35,136 nucleotides of DNA from Curtobacterium sp. A7_M15 (GTDB lineage: Bacteria > Actinomycetota > Actinomycetes > Actinomycetales > Microbacteriaceae). The notes below the pieces were generated by a model. The model was not told the DNA's origin and did not search any database. It saw nothing but the letters and a program-made list of their open reading frames with translations. The stretch covers positions 1 through 35,136 of the forward strand of contig NZ_JAUZED010000030.1 in assembly GCF_030705415.1 (NCBI RefSeq), given 5' to 3'. The position numbers were made by a program, and so were the translations under genes. Positions 14,510 through 22,420 of this stretch are shown one piece after another. How positions within the stretch are numbered: the stretch's first letter is position 1; every line of letters starts with the position of its first letter.

Positions 14510-15444
14510 GCAGTGAGTCCCTCGAAGAGGACCGTCGACAGGTAGCGCTCACCGGTGTCGCACACGATCGCGACGACCCGCTTGCCCGCGTTCTCCGGAC
14601 GTGCGGCGATCTCGACGGCCGCGTGGATGATCGCGCCGGACGAGATGCCCGCGAGGATGCCCTCCTGCGTGCCGAGGTCGCGGGCGACCCGGAGCGCGTC
14701 GTCCAGCTCGACGTCGAACACCTCGTCGATGACCGAACGGTCGAGGACCTCGGGGACGAAGTTCGCCCCGATGCCCTGGATCTTGTGCGGACCGGCCTTG
14801 CCCTCGGTCAGCAGCGGCGAGTCCTTCGGCTCGACCGCGACGATGTGGACACCGGGCACGCGCTCCTTGAGGACCTGGCCGACGCCCGTGATCGTGCCGC
14901 CCGTGCCGACGCCCGCGACGAACACGTCGACGTGCCCCTCGGTGTCGCGGAGGATCTCCTCCGCCGTCGTCTTCCGGTGGATGGCCGCGTTCGCCGGTGT
15001 CTCGAACTGGTGCGCGAGGATCGCGCCGGGCGTCTCGGCGACGATCTGCTCCGCCTTCGACACCGCGCCCTTCATGCCCTCCGACCCCGGGGTGAGGACG
15101 ATCTCGGCGCCGTACGCACGGATGAGGGCCCGACGCTCGACGCTCATCGTCTCGGGCATCGTGATGACGACCCGGTACCCACGAGCAGCACCGACGAGCG
15201 CGAGCGCGATGCCGGTGTTGCCAGAGGACCCCTCGACGATCGTCCCGCCCGCCTGCAGCTCGCCGGACTCCTCGGCCGCGTCGATGATCGCGACGCCGAG
15301 CCGGTCCTTCACGCTCGCGCCGGGGTTGTAGAACTCGAGCTTCGCCAGGATCTCGGCGCCGCCCTCCTCCGGGAGGCGGTTCAGCCGGACCAGTGGCGTG
15401 TTCCCGAACGCCTGCGAGATGTTGTCGTGGATCGTGCCGCTCAT
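14506..15444 (-). CDS. cysK: Cysteine synthase A (O-acetylserine sulfhydrylase)
   Basis: A 312-aa PLP-dependent enzyme making cysteine from O-acetylserine and sulfide. The PLP lysine lies in NPGASVKDR near residue 45. [12 protein letters not shown] is the substrate-binding loop, [12 protein letters not shown] is typical of Cys[13 protein letters not shown] binds the PLP phosphate and GISSGA ends the active site. Length is standard. The ATG has GAGGAC upstream. A TAGGAT -10 candidate on the minus strand (15508-15513) gives a leader of about 57 bases. It is coupled to cysE, which supplies its substrate. Confidence 0.96.
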   Translation of the reverse strand: MSGTIHDNISQAFGNTPLVRLNRLPEEGGAEILAKLEFYNPGASVKDRLGVAIIDAAEESGELQAGGTIVEGSSGNTGIALALVGAARGYRVVITMPETMSVERRALIRAYGAEIVLTPGSEGMKGAVSKAEQIVAETPGAILAHQFETPANAAIHRKTTAEEILRDTEGHVDVFVAGVGTGGTITGVGQVLKERVPGVHIVAVEPKDSPLLTEGKAGPHKIQGIGANFVPEVLDRSVIDEVFDVELDDALRVARDLGTQEGILAGISSGAIIHAAVEIAARPENAGKRVVAIVCDTGERYLSTVLFEGLTA

Positions 15445-15507
15445 CGGTACCGTCCTCTTCCGGTCAGGTCTCGTGCCTCCGTCAGCGGTGGCACGGCGTG
15501 CGCTGCG

Positions 15508-15513
15508 ATCCTA
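15508..15513 (-). promoter_or_regulatory. -10 hexamer TAGGAT for the cysK-cysE operon
   Basis: On the minus strand TAGGAT lies 63 bases before the cysK ATG. No clear -35 is visible. The intergenic region 15445-15641 holds this promoter and the oppositely directed one at 15586-15614. Confidence 0.45.
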
Positions 15514-15585
15514 GCGACGGGAGCCCTGGAGGTGCTGCCCCGTGACGCGCGCTGCGCACCGGGCGTACGCCGCTGCTCCCGCCGG

Positions 15586-15614
15586 TTGCGACATAAAAAT
15601 AACGCATGTAGGAT
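15586..15614 (+). promoter_or_regulatory. Sigma-70-type promoter for the mannosyltransferase gene
   Basis: TTGCGA (15586-15591) and TAGGAT (15609-15614) are separated by 17 bases, the ideal spacing. The spacer is a rare AT-rich tract (ATAAAAATAA). Transcription should begin near 15621, giving a leader of about 20 bases with a GGAG ribosome site. This is the most complete -35/-10 promoter I see in the window. Confidence 0.7.
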
Positions 15615-15641
15615 ATTGGCAGACCGCTGATCGGAGCTGCC

Positions 15642-16391
15642 ATGACCGCTGACGACCGCCGCGTGATCGTCATCATCCCCACCTACGACGAACGCGAGAA
15701 CCTCGAACGGATCGTCGCCCGGGTGACCACCTCGACCCCCGACGTGCACGTCCTGGTCGTCGACGACGCGAGCCCCGACGGGACCGGTGCCGTCGCCGAC
15801 CGGCTCGCCGCGGACGACACCCGGATCAACGTCCTGCACCGGTCGGTGAAGGACGGTCTGGGTGGGGCGTACCTGGCCGGCTTCGCGTGGGCGCTCGACC
15901 GCGGGTACGACGTCCTCGTGGAGATGGACGCCGACGGGTCCCACCAGCCCGAACAGCTGCACCGCTTGCTCCGGGCCTCCGCCGACGGTGCCGACTTCGT
16001 GATCGGTTCCCGATGGGTCCCCGGCGGCAGCGTCGTGAACTGGCCGTGGCACCGTGTCCTGCTCTCCCGTGGTGGCTCCCTGTACTCGCGGATCGCGCTC
16101 GGTGTCGGCGTCCGCGACCTCACCGGCGGGTACCGGGCCATCCGCGCGACGACGGCGGAGCGGCTGCTCGCCGACGGCATCCAGTCGGCGGGGTACTGCT
16201 TCCAGGTGGACCTCGCGTGGCGCGCCCTGCGGTCCGGCGCGGTCGTCACCGAGGTCCCGATCACCTTCGTGGAGCGCGAGCGCGGCGAGTCGAAGATGTC
16301 CGGCTCGATCGTGGTCGAGGCGCTGCTCCGGGTGACCGGGTGGGGACTGACGCGGCTCTTCCACCCGCAGCGTCTGCGTGCCGCACGATGA
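15642..16391 (+). CDS. Polyprenol-phosphate mannosyltransferase (Dpm1/Ppm1-type GT2)
   Basis: A 249-aa family-2 glycosyltransferase. It opens with VIVIIPTYDERENLERIV and continues with VLVVDDASPDGTGAVAD, the nucleotide-sugar pocket. MDADGSHQPEQL contains the metal-binding DAD motif, and IGSRWVPGG and LTGGYRAIR are typical of polyprenol monophosphomannose synthases. The C-terminus reads EVPITFVERERGESKMS, the ERxxGxSKM signature. It should transfer mannose from GDP-mannose to a polyprenyl phosphate at the cytoplasmic membrane face, supplying lipoglycan or protein mannosylation. It lacks transmembrane helices. Its stop overlaps the start of the GtrA gene, a flippase-like partner. Confidence 0.9.
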   Translation: MTADDRRVIVIIPTYDERENLERIVARVTTSTPDVHVLVVDDASPDGTGAVADRLAADDTRINVLHRSVKDGLGGAYLAGFAWALDRGYDVLVEMDADGSHQPEQLHRLLRASADGADFVIGSRWVPGGSVVNWPWHRVLLSRGGSLYSRIALGVGVRDLTGGYRAIRATTAERLLADGIQSAGYCFQVDLAWRALRSGAVVTEVPITFVERERGESKMSGSIVVEALLRVTGWGLTRLFHPQRLRAAR

Positions 16392-16879
16392 GGGCCTTCG
16401 TCCTCCAGGCGCTCCGGTTCCTCGGCGTCGGTGGGGTCTCCTACGTGGTCGACACCGGCCTGTTCAACCTCCTCCTGCTCGCGGACGTCGAGTCCGTCAC
16501 CGCCAAGACCCTGTCCACCGCCGTGGCGATCGTGGTGTCGTACGTCGGCAACCGGTGGTTCACGTTCCGGGCGTCGAGCGCCGTCGCCACCCGGGGCGAG
16601 GCGGCGCGCCAGGTGGTGTCGTTCCTCGCGGTCAACCTCGTCGCCGGCGCGATCGGCATCGGGTGCCTCTGGGCGTCGCGCACCCTGCTCGGGTTCGAGA
16701 GCGCGCTCGCGGACAACATCGCGGCGAACGTCGTGGGCGTCGGGCTCGGGATGGTCGTCCGGTTCGTGCTCTACCGGGCCGTCGTGTTCCGGTCGGCTCG
16801 CGTCGTCGCGCCGGATGGCGCTGCCCCGGTGGCGGTGCCTGAGTCGGAGCCGATGGTCACGGCAGAGCGCGCGGCCTGA
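16388..16879 (+). CDS. GtrA family membrane protein
   Basis: A 163-aa membrane protein with four hydrophobic segments: FLGVGGVSYVVDTGLFNLLLL, STAVAIVVSYVGNRWFTF, VVSFLAVNLVAGAIGIGCLW and VVGVGLGMVVRFVLYRAVVF. The segment SYVGNRWFTFR is the GtrA family hallmark. GtrA proteins are proposed to flip polyprenyl-phosphate sugars across the membrane. The ATGA overlap with the mannosyltransferase strongly suggests that this protein acts on its product. A short polar tail (PDGAAPVAVPESEP) follows the last helix. Confidence 0.9.
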   Translation: MRAFVLQALRFLGVGGVSYVVDTGLFNLLLLADVESVTAKTLSTAVAIVVSYVGNRWFTFRASSAVATRGEAARQVVSFLAVNLVAGAIGIGCLWASRTLLGFESALADNIAANVVGVGLGMVVRFVLYRAVVFRSARVVAPDGAAPVAVPESEPMVTAERAA

Positions 16880-16918
16880 TCCGCCCACGACCTCCCGCAC
16901 GCACCGACGGTTCTCGCG

Positions 16919-17956
16919 TCAGCGCACGAGCGCCGTCCGCGCGAACCGCTCGTCCGTCGCCGCGAGCACCCGCAGCACGTTGCCCCCGGCGAGTGCCCGC
17001 AGGTCCTCCGCGCCCCAGCCACGACGCCGCAGCTCCTCCGCCAGCACCGGGTACCGCGACACGTCCCGCAGGTCCGGCGGGAGCACGGGCGTCCCGTCGT
17101 AGTCGCCGCCGAGCCCGATGTGCGCCACACCGGCCACCTCGCGCGCGTGCTCCACGTGGTCCGCCACGTCCGACACCGTCACGACCGGGGGCTCGCCGAC
17201 GGAACCGGCGTCCTCCCACTCGGCCCACGCCCGGGACACGAACTTCGGCACGAAGGTGATCATCACCACGCCGCCGTTGTCGCGCAGTCGGGCGAGCACG
17301 TCGTCCGGGACGTTCCGCGGGTGGTCGTTCACCGCGATCGTCGACGAGTGGCTGAACACGACGGGCTGCGTGGCGACGTCGAGGGTGTCGCGCATGGTGT
17401 CCGGCGAGGTGTGGGACAGGTCGACGAGCATCCCGATCCGCTCCATCTCGGCCACGACCTCGCGCCCGCGGTCGGTCAGACCGCCGTGCGGGTGTGATCC
17501 GGTGGCCGAGTCGGCCCAGGGGGTGTCGTCGTTGTGCGTGAGGGTCATGTACCGGACGCCGAGCCGCGCGAAGTCGCGGAGCACCGCCAGGTCGTCACCG
17601 ATCGAGTGGCCGCCCTCGGCGCCGAGGAGCGAGGCGATCCGCCTGGCGTCGACGGCCGCGACGACCTCGGCCGCGGTCCGTGCGAGCGTGAGGGACTCCG
17701 GGTACCGCTCGATGATCCGGTGCGCCAGGTCGACCTGCTGCAGCGTCGCACGGACGGGATCCGGGACGTCGGTCGGGACGAACACCGACCAGAACTGCCC
17801 GACGACGCCGCCGGCCCGGAGCTTGGGCAGGTCGGTGTGCAGGGACGCCTGCTCGGAGTCGATGCCGTCGACCCCGGACCCGTGGGTCTCCCGACGCTCC
17901 CACGGCAGGTCGTTGTGTCCGTCGATGACCGGGAACGGGAGCGCGTCGAACGTCAT
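16919..17956 (-). CDS. M19 family membrane dipeptidase
   Basis: A 345-aa zinc dipeptidase of the renal dipeptidase (M19) family. Metal-site motifs are visible: VIDGHNDLPW (HxD) near residue 13, LLGAEGGHSIGDD with the bridging Glu, LVDLSHTSPDTM with a metal-binding His, and VFSHSSTIAVNDHPRN with the second His. GLGGDYDG near residue 285 completes the active site. It hydrolyses dipeptides, possibly including D-amino-acid ones. The minus-strand TAGCGT 7 bases before the ATG marks a leaderless promoter, and no Shine-Dalgarno sequence is present. It diverges from the GNAT gene, with 44 bases between starts. Confidence 0.92.
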   Translation of the reverse strand: MTFDALPFPVIDGHNDLPWERRETHGSGVDGIDSEQASLHTDLPKLRAGGVVGQFWSVFVPTDVPDPVRATLQQVDLAHRIIERYPESLTLARTAAEVVAAVDARRIASLLGAEGGHSIGDDLAVLRDFARLGVRYMTLTHNDDTPWADSATGSHPHGGLTDRGREVVAEMERIGMLVDLSHTSPDTMRDTLDVATQPVVFSHSSTIAVNDHPRNVPDDVLARLRDNGGVVMITFVPKFVSRAWAEWEDAGSVGEPPVVTVSDVADHVEHAREVAGVAHIGLGGDYDGTPVLPPDLRDVSRYPVLAEELRRRGWGAEDLRALAGGNVLRVLAATDERFARTALVR

Positions 17957-17963
17957 GTCACCG

Positions 17964-17969
17964 ACGCTA
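17964..17969 (-). promoter_or_regulatory. -10 hexamer TAGCGT of a leaderless dipeptidase mRNA
   Basis: On the minus strand TAGCGT ends 7 bases before the dipeptidase ATG at 17956, exactly as at the SDR and coaBC genes. Confidence 0.6.
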
Positions 17970-17988
17970 CCGCGACCGGCACCGTCGC

Positions 17989-17994
17989 TAGGCT
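17989..17994 (+). promoter_or_regulatory. -10 hexamer TAGGCT of a leaderless GNAT mRNA
   Basis: TAGGCT ends 6 bases before the ATG at 18001. With the opposing hexamer at 17964-17969 it forms a compact divergent promoter pair. Confidence 0.6.
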
Positions 17995-18000
17995 CGACCC

Positions 18001-18576
18001 ATGGACCCCGTCACGCTCCGGACCGAGCGGCTGGTCCTCTCGGTCCCCGAGCTCGCCGATGCCGACGACGTCGTCGCCTACGCCAACGATCCCGACGTGG
18101 TCGCGTTCATCGCGATGCCCGAGCCGTACGGTCACGCCGAGGCGCGGCACTGGCTCACGGCCGTCGTGCGGGACGGCTGGGCGTCGGACGCCCGCTACGA
18201 GTTCGCCGTCCGCCGCGGCGACGACCCACGGCTGCTCGGCACCGTCGGGCTCTTCGGGTTCGCCGGCGGCGGCGCGGAGATCGGGTACGCGACCCACCCG
18301 GACGCCCGCGGCCACGGGTACGTGACCGAGGCCGCCGAGCGCGTCCTGCAGTGGGCGTTCGCGCCGACTCCCCACGGACTCGGGCTCGCGCGGGTGCAGT
18401 GGCGGGCGATGGCGGAGAACCGCGCCTCGATCGCCGTCGCGCAGCGCCTCGGCATGCGGTACGAGGGGCGGCAGCGGTCCGCGGTGCTCCAGCACGGCAG
18501 GCGCCACGACCAGCTGCTGGCGGCCGTCCTGCACGACGACGACCGCTCGGTCCGCCCGGATTGGCCGACGTCGTGA
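18001..18576 (+). CDS. GNAT family N-acetyltransferase (RimJ/RimL-like)
   Basis: A 191-aa acetyl-CoA-dependent acetyltransferase of the RimJ/RimL type. It begins TLRTERLVLSVPELADADDVVAYANDPDVV and contains GGAEIGYATHPDARGHGYVTEAAERVL, whose RGHGY is the acetyl-CoA pyrophosphate loop. It ends with ENRASIAVAQRLGMRYEGRQR, the usual N..S..V..K/RLGF block. The acceptor, an amine of a protein or small molecule, is unknown. It is first in a two-gene unit: its stop TGA overlaps the next gene's GTG. Confidence 0.9.
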   Translation: MDPVTLRTERLVLSVPELADADDVVAYANDPDVVAFIAMPEPYGHAEARHWLTAVVRDGWASDARYEFAVRRGDDPRLLGTVGLFGFAGGGAEIGYATHPDARGHGYVTEAAERVLQWAFAPTPHGLGLARVQWRAMAENRASIAVAQRLGMRYEGRQRSAVLQHGRRHDQLLAAVLHDDDRSVRPDWPTS

Positions 18577-19064
18577 CCGTCGCGTTCCGGGTCGTCACGG
18601 ACCTCGCGGTCCCGCCCGAGCGCGCGTTCGCGCTGTCGCTCGACATCGGTGCGCACGAGCGGTCCATGGCCGCCTCCGACGAGCGCGCGGTCGCGGGCAC
18701 CACCACCGGCACGATCGGGCTCGGTGAGTCCGTCACGTGGCGCGCGCGGCACTTCGGGATCACGTGGCGGATGACGAGTCGGATCACGGCCCTGGAGGCG
18801 CCCCACCGGTTCGTCGACGAACAGGTGCGTGGGCCGTTCGCCCGGTTCCGGCATGAACACCGCTTCGAGCCGTCGGCCGGCGGCACGCGCATGGTCGACG
18901 AGATCGAGTTCCGCGCACCGCTCGGGGTGCTCGGTGTCGTCGCCGAGCGGGCCGCCCTGGCTCGGTACCTGCCGCGGCTGATCCACGAGCGCAACGCCTC
19001 GCTGGCGGCCGAACTCGCCGACGGCACGGGTCACGGCGCGGCGAGCTCGCCCAGCGCGTCGTAG
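18573..19064 (+). CDS. SRPBCC family protein
   Basis: A 163-aa START/polyketide-cyclase-like protein. The fold is indicated by FRVVTDLAVPPERAFALSLDI at the N-terminus, ESVTWRARHFGITWRMTSRITALEAPHRFVDEQVRGPFARFRHEHRFEPSAGGTRMVDEIEFRAPLG in the middle and a C-terminal helix. These proteins bind hydrophobic ligands in a central pocket; no ligand can be named. The GTG at 18573 overlaps the GNAT stop (GTGA). The last 34 bases overlap the end of the RpiR regulator gene on the other strand, a tail-to-tail overlap. Confidence 0.82.
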   Translation: MTVAFRVVTDLAVPPERAFALSLDIGAHERSMAASDERAVAGTTTGTIGLGESVTWRARHFGITWRMTSRITALEAPHRFVDEQVRGPFARFRHEHRFEPSAGGTRMVDEIEFRAPLGVLGVVAERAALARYLPRLIHERNASLAAELADGTGHGAASSPSAS

Positions 19065-19864
19065 GCCTTCGCCACCGCGTCCACGCGTGCGCGCCCGCCG
19101 GGACCCGACGCCTCGTACACGTCGTTCGCGATCGCGGCGACGACCGCGAACAGCGCCGCCATCGAGTCGAACGCGGACGGGGAGTCCACCGGACACAGGA
19201 TCGCCGTGGCCGCCGGCGCCGCGATCACGGCCGCGGTCGGGTCACCGATGACGACCACGTCCGCGCCGCTCGCGACGCAGTGCTCGACGAGCTTCCCGAC
19301 GCCCGACGCGTGACGACGCACCGTGACGATGACGACGAGGTCGCGGCGGTCGAGGTCGGCGACCTCCTCGCCCAGGCGCTGCCCCGGCGCCGGTCCGATG
19401 CGGACGTCCGGTCGGACCTGTGCGAGCTGGGCACGCAGCTGGAGGGCGATCGGGTACGCCCCGCGCTCGCCGGCCACGAGCACCCGGCGGGCTCGGACGA
19501 TCCGACGGGCGAGACGGGGACGGTCGGCCCGTGCGAGCGAGGCGAACGCCGCGTCGAGGTTGCGCGACTCCACGGCGCGCTGGTCGACGTGCGCGGCGTC
19601 CTCGGCGGCCCACGGGAGGCCGGATCCGCGTGCCGACATGAGGTTCTGCCGGACCTCCGCGGCGTCCTGGAAACCCAGGGACCGGACGAGCCGCGAGACC
19701 GTGGCCTTCGACGTGCCCGACTCGGCGGCGAGCTCGGCGGACGTGCCGACGAGCAGGAGTTCGGGGTCGTGGCGGACCATCGCGGCGACGCGGCGCTCGG
19801 CCGGGGACAGCTGCTCCCAGACCGAGTCGATGCGCGCCCGGACGTCCGGGCCCGCGGTGCTCAC
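19031..19864 (-). CDS. MurR/RpiR family transcriptional regulator
   Basis: A 277-aa regulator. The N-terminal HTH_6 domain (about 1-80) is seen in VRARIDSVWEQLSPAERRVAAMVRHDPE, LLLVGTSAELAAESGTSKATVSRLVRSLGF. The SIS sugar-isomerase-type domain (about 120-260) contains RRVLVAGERGAYPIALQLRAQL, DLVVIVTVRRHASGVGKLVEHC and GADVVVIGDP. It is the last gene of the allantoin cluster and overlaps allC by GTGA, so it is made with the enzymes. The likely effector is a purine-degradation intermediate. It is the best candidate to bind the GGAACGATCGTTCC palindromes upstream of allB and the aminotransferase gene. Its C-terminus overlaps the SRPBCC gene on the other strand. Confidence 0.88.
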   Translation of the reverse strand: MSTAGPDVRARIDSVWEQLSPAERRVAAMVRHDPELLLVGTSAELAAESGTSKATVSRLVRSLGFQDAAEVRQNLMSARGSGLPWAAEDAAHVDQRAVESRNLDAAFASLARADRPRLARRIVRARRVLVAGERGAYPIALQLRAQLAQVRPDVRIGPAPGQRLGEEVADLDRRDLVVIVTVRRHASGVGKLVEHCVASGADVVVIGDPTAAVIAAPAATAILCPVDSPSAFDSMAALFAVVAAIANDVYEASGPGGRARVDAVAKAYDALGELAAP

Positions 19865-21120
19865 GACGCGGCCACCCGTCCGACGGCCACGGCGAGCGCG
19901 TCGAGGCCGAGGGCGATGTCCTCGGTGGAGACGAACTCGTCGGGGTGGTGGCTGATGCCGTCCGGGTTGCGGAGGAAGAGCATGGCGACGTCCGTCACGA
20001 GCCCGAGCGACATGGCGTCGTGTCCGGCGCGGGAGAACAGTTCGAGCGGTCGGGGCTCCCCGGTCGACTCGATGCCCGCGCGCACGGCGTCCATCAGCCG
20101 CTGGGCGCAGAACACCGCCGGCGCCCGGTGGACCTCGGTCGGCTCGACGCTGACCCCGCGGCGCTCCCCGATGAGCGCGAACGCCTTCGTGATCTCGTCC
20201 CACACGGCGTCGCGTCCCTCGTCGAACTCGCCGCGCAGGTCGACCGAGAACCGTGCGAGCCCCGGGACGACGTTCACCGCGCCGGGCTCGACGGTCATGG
20301 TCCCCACGGTGCCGACGTGCTGCGACGCCCGGCAGATCCGCTCGACGGCGAGTGCGGCCTCGGCGGCGGCGAGCAGGGCGTCGTGCCGGCGGTCGTAGGG
20401 GGTACCGCCGGCGTGCCGGGCCTCGCCGACGGCCTCGACGGTGAACCGGCGGGCGCTCGCGATGCTCGTGACGACGCCGAGCGCCTGACCGGCCTGTTCG
20501 AGGTACGGCCCCTGCTCGATGTGCGCCTCGAGGTAGCCCGCCAGCGCGGACGGTTCGACCGCGGCCTCGTGCACGCGCGACGGGTCGAGACCGAACCGGG
20601 TGAAGGCGTCGCGGAGGGTCAGCCCGTCGCCGTCCGTCAGCTCCCACCAGGACTCGTCCCAGACTCCGGCGACCGCGGACGAGCCGAGCAGCGCCTTGCC
20701 GAACCGGGTGCCCTCCTCGTCGGAGAAGGCGATGACCTCGAGCGCGACCGGGAGCGGACCGTCGGTGGTCGCCCGCGCCACCGTCCGGATCGCCATGAGG
20801 ACCCCGACGATCCCGTCGAACCGGCCGGCGTCCACCACGGTGTCGAGGTGCGACCCGAGCAGCAGCACGGGCGCGTCGGGGGTCGCGCCGTCGACACGGC
20901 CGTGCAGGTTGCCCGCCGCGTCCTGCCAGGTGCTGAGGCCGGCGTCGCGCATCCACCCGCCGACGATCGCGTTGACCCGTGCGTGTTCCGGCGAGAGGTA
21001 GACGCGGGTGATCCGGCCGGGCTCCTCGGTGACGGTCGCGAGCTCGTCGCACCACCCGGCGATCAGCGCTGCGTCGGCGCTGGCGGTCGCGGAGGCCCGG
21101 ACCACCGACGGGGCGCTCAC
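19861..21120 (-). CDS. allC: Allantoate amidohydrolase (M20 amidase/carbamoylase)
   Basis: A 419-aa zinc hydrolase of the M20 hydantoinase/carbamoylase group. Metal motifs are LLLGSHLDTVVDAGRFDG (His/Asp), FSDEEGTRFG (Glu-Glu) and LEAHIEQGPYLE (His), with SRAGHDAMSL near the C-terminus. Alone, the family could equally be a ureidopropionase or N-carbamoyl-amino-acid hydrolase. Position between allB and a regulator, in one coupled operon, makes allantoate hydrolysis to ureidoglycine, ammonia and CO2 the best call. The GTG start at 21120 overlaps the aminotransferase stop, and its stop overlaps the regulator's GTG. Confidence 0.82.
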   Translation of the reverse strand: MSAPSVVRASATASADAALIAGWCDELATVTEEPGRITRVYLSPEHARVNAIVGGWMRDAGLSTWQDAAGNLHGRVDGATPDAPVLLLGSHLDTVVDAGRFDGIVGVLMAIRTVARATTDGPLPVALEVIAFSDEEGTRFGKALLGSSAVAGVWDESWWELTDGDGLTLRDAFTRFGLDPSRVHEAAVEPSALAGYLEAHIEQGPYLEQAGQALGVVTSIASARRFTVEAVGEARHAGGTPYDRRHDALLAAAEAALAVERICRASQHVGTVGTMTVEPGAVNVVPGLARFSVDLRGEFDEGRDAVWDEITKAFALIGERRGVSVEPTEVHRAPAVFCAQRLMDAVRAGIESTGEPRPLELFSRAGHDAMSLGLVTDVAMLFLRNPDGISHHPDEFVSTEDIALGLDALAVAVGRVAAS

Positions 21121-22373
21121 GCGGACACCCCGGCCGCGACAGCCGCGGCAGCGGGAGCAGCGACCCCGGCGTACACGTCGAGCGCCGCGTCCACGCCACC
21201 GCCCTGCGGCACCGCGTGCCCGGCCCGGCGCAGGGCCTGCTCGAGCGCGGCGAGGGTGGTCACGACGGTGTCCTTCCGTGCGTTGTAGCCCATGGTGCCG
21301 ATGCGCCAGACGCGTCCGTGCAGCGGTCCGAACGACGTGCCGATCTCGATGCCGTGGTCGTCGAGCATCGCGGCGCGGACCTGGTCGCCGACGACGTCCG
21401 AGGGGATCTCGACCGCGACGACGTTGTGCATCTTGTGGCCGATGTCGCCGAAGACGCCGAGCCCGAGCGCCTGCACCCCGGCGGTCATCGCGCGACCGGC
21501 GGTCTCGTGCCGGGCGACGACGGCGTCGCGCCCTTCCTCGAGCAGGATCCGGGCGCACTCGTTCGCCGCGTAGAGCATCGACGCGGCCTCGGTGTGGTGG
21601 TTGAGCCGTCGCGGACCCCAGTAGTCGAGGATCATCGCCAGGTCGAGGTAGTTCGACCGGATCGGTTCGTCGGCGACCTCGTCCCCCGGCTCGCGGATGC
21701 CCGCCTCGACGCTGCGACGCTCGTCGAGCACGGCGACGGCACGTGGCGAGAGGGTGAGCGGTGCGCTGCCGGACGGTCCGCCCAGGCACTTCTGCAGTCC
21801 CGCGCTCACGGCGTCGATGCCCCAGGCGTCGACCTCGAGCGGGTTGCCCCCGACGGTGGCGGTCGCGTCGGTGTAGAACAGCACGCCGTGCCGCTCGCAG
21901 ATCGCGCCGAGCTCGTCGAGCGGCTGGTTCATCGTGGTCGAGGTGTCGCCCTGCACGATCGCCAGGACCTTCGGGCGTACCCGCGCGATCGCGTCCTCGA
22001 TCGCCGTCGGGGTGAACACCTGCCCCCACTCGGTCTCGATCGTGTGGACCTCGGCTCCGGCCCGCCCGGCGATCTCGGCGAGCAGGTGCCCGAACCGGCC
22101 GAACACCGGGACGAGCACGCGGTCCCCCGGTGCGAGCAGGGAGACGAGCGCGGCCTCGATGCCGGCGCGGGAGGTGCCGTCGACGAGCACCGTGGCGTCG
22201 TTGGCGGTGCCGAACACGCGCCGGTAGAGCTCCTGCGTCTCGTTCATCGTGGTGGTCATCCACGGGTCGTACTGCCCGACGAGCGGGGTCGACAGGGCAC
22301 GCAGCACCCGCGGGTCGGCGGTGATCGGCCCCGGCCCCATGAGCAGACGGGCGGGCGGGTTCAGTGGGAGCAT
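21117..22373 (-). CDS. pucG: PLP aminotransferase, probable (S)-ureidoglycine-glyoxylate aminotransferase
   Basis: A 418-aa class V aminotransferase of the alanine-glyoxylate type. It opens LLMGPGPITADPRVLRALSTPLVGQYDP, includes VLVDGTSRAGIEAALVSLL, HGVLFYTDATATVGGNPLEVDAWGIDAVSAGLQKCLGGPSG with the PLP-binding Lys in GLQK, and ends RVWRIGTMGYNA. In Bacillus subtilis PucG transfers the amino group of ureidoglycine to glyoxylate, giving oxalurate and glycine. That role fits its position between allB and allC. Alanine- or serine-glyoxylate transamination is the alternative. The ATG has AGAGGACC upstream. An own promoter (TACGAT, minus strand) lies beside a palindrome at 22407-22420. The C-terminal tail is Ala-rich. 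Confidence 0.8.
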   Translation of the reverse strand: MLPLNPPARLLMGPGPITADPRVLRALSTPLVGQYDPWMTTTMNETQELYRRVFGTANDATVLVDGTSRAGIEAALVSLLAPGDRVLVPVFGRFGHLLAEIAGRAGAEVHTIETEWGQVFTPTAIEDAIARVRPKVLAIVQGDTSTTMNQPLDELGAICERHGVLFYTDATATVGGNPLEVDAWGIDAVSAGLQKCLGGPSGSAPLTLSPRAVAVLDERRSVEAGIREPGDEVADEPIRSNYLDLAMILDYWGPRRLNHHTEAASMLYAANECARILLEEGRDAVVARHETAGRAMTAGVQALGLGVFGDIGHKMHNVVAVEIPSDVVGDQVRAAMLDDHGIEIGTSFGPLHGRVWRIGTMGYNARKDTVVTTLAALEQALRRAGHAVPQGGGVDAALDVYAGVAAPAAAAVAAGVSA

Positions 22374-22397
22374 GTTCGGTCCTCTCGTTCCGGTGGA

Positions 22398-22403
22398 GAT
22401 CGT
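22398..22403 (-). promoter_or_regulatory. -10 hexamer TACGAT before the aminotransferase gene
   Basis: On the minus strand TACGAT lies 24 bases before the ATG at 22373. The adjacent palindrome at 22407-22420 falls across the spacer and -35 region, an ideal repressor position. Confidence 0.45.
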
Positions 22404-22406
22404 ATC

Positions 22407-22420
22407 GGAACGATCGTTAC
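22407..22420. promoter_or_regulatory. GGAACGATCGTTAC palindrome, allantoin operator copy 2
   Basis: GGAACG-AT-CGTTAC is a near-perfect inverted repeat with one mismatch to the copy at 23924-23937. It overlaps the allB stop codon and the aminotransferase promoter. Two copies in one operon suggest a dedicated operator. Confidence 0.6.

Noticed and set aside
19031-21199. A 722-codon minus-strand frame that looks like a fusion of an M20-like shadow with the RpiR regulator
   Set aside because: The upstream part is an alternative frame of allC. A GTG at 19864 overlapping the allC stop gives a complete RpiR protein of normal length.
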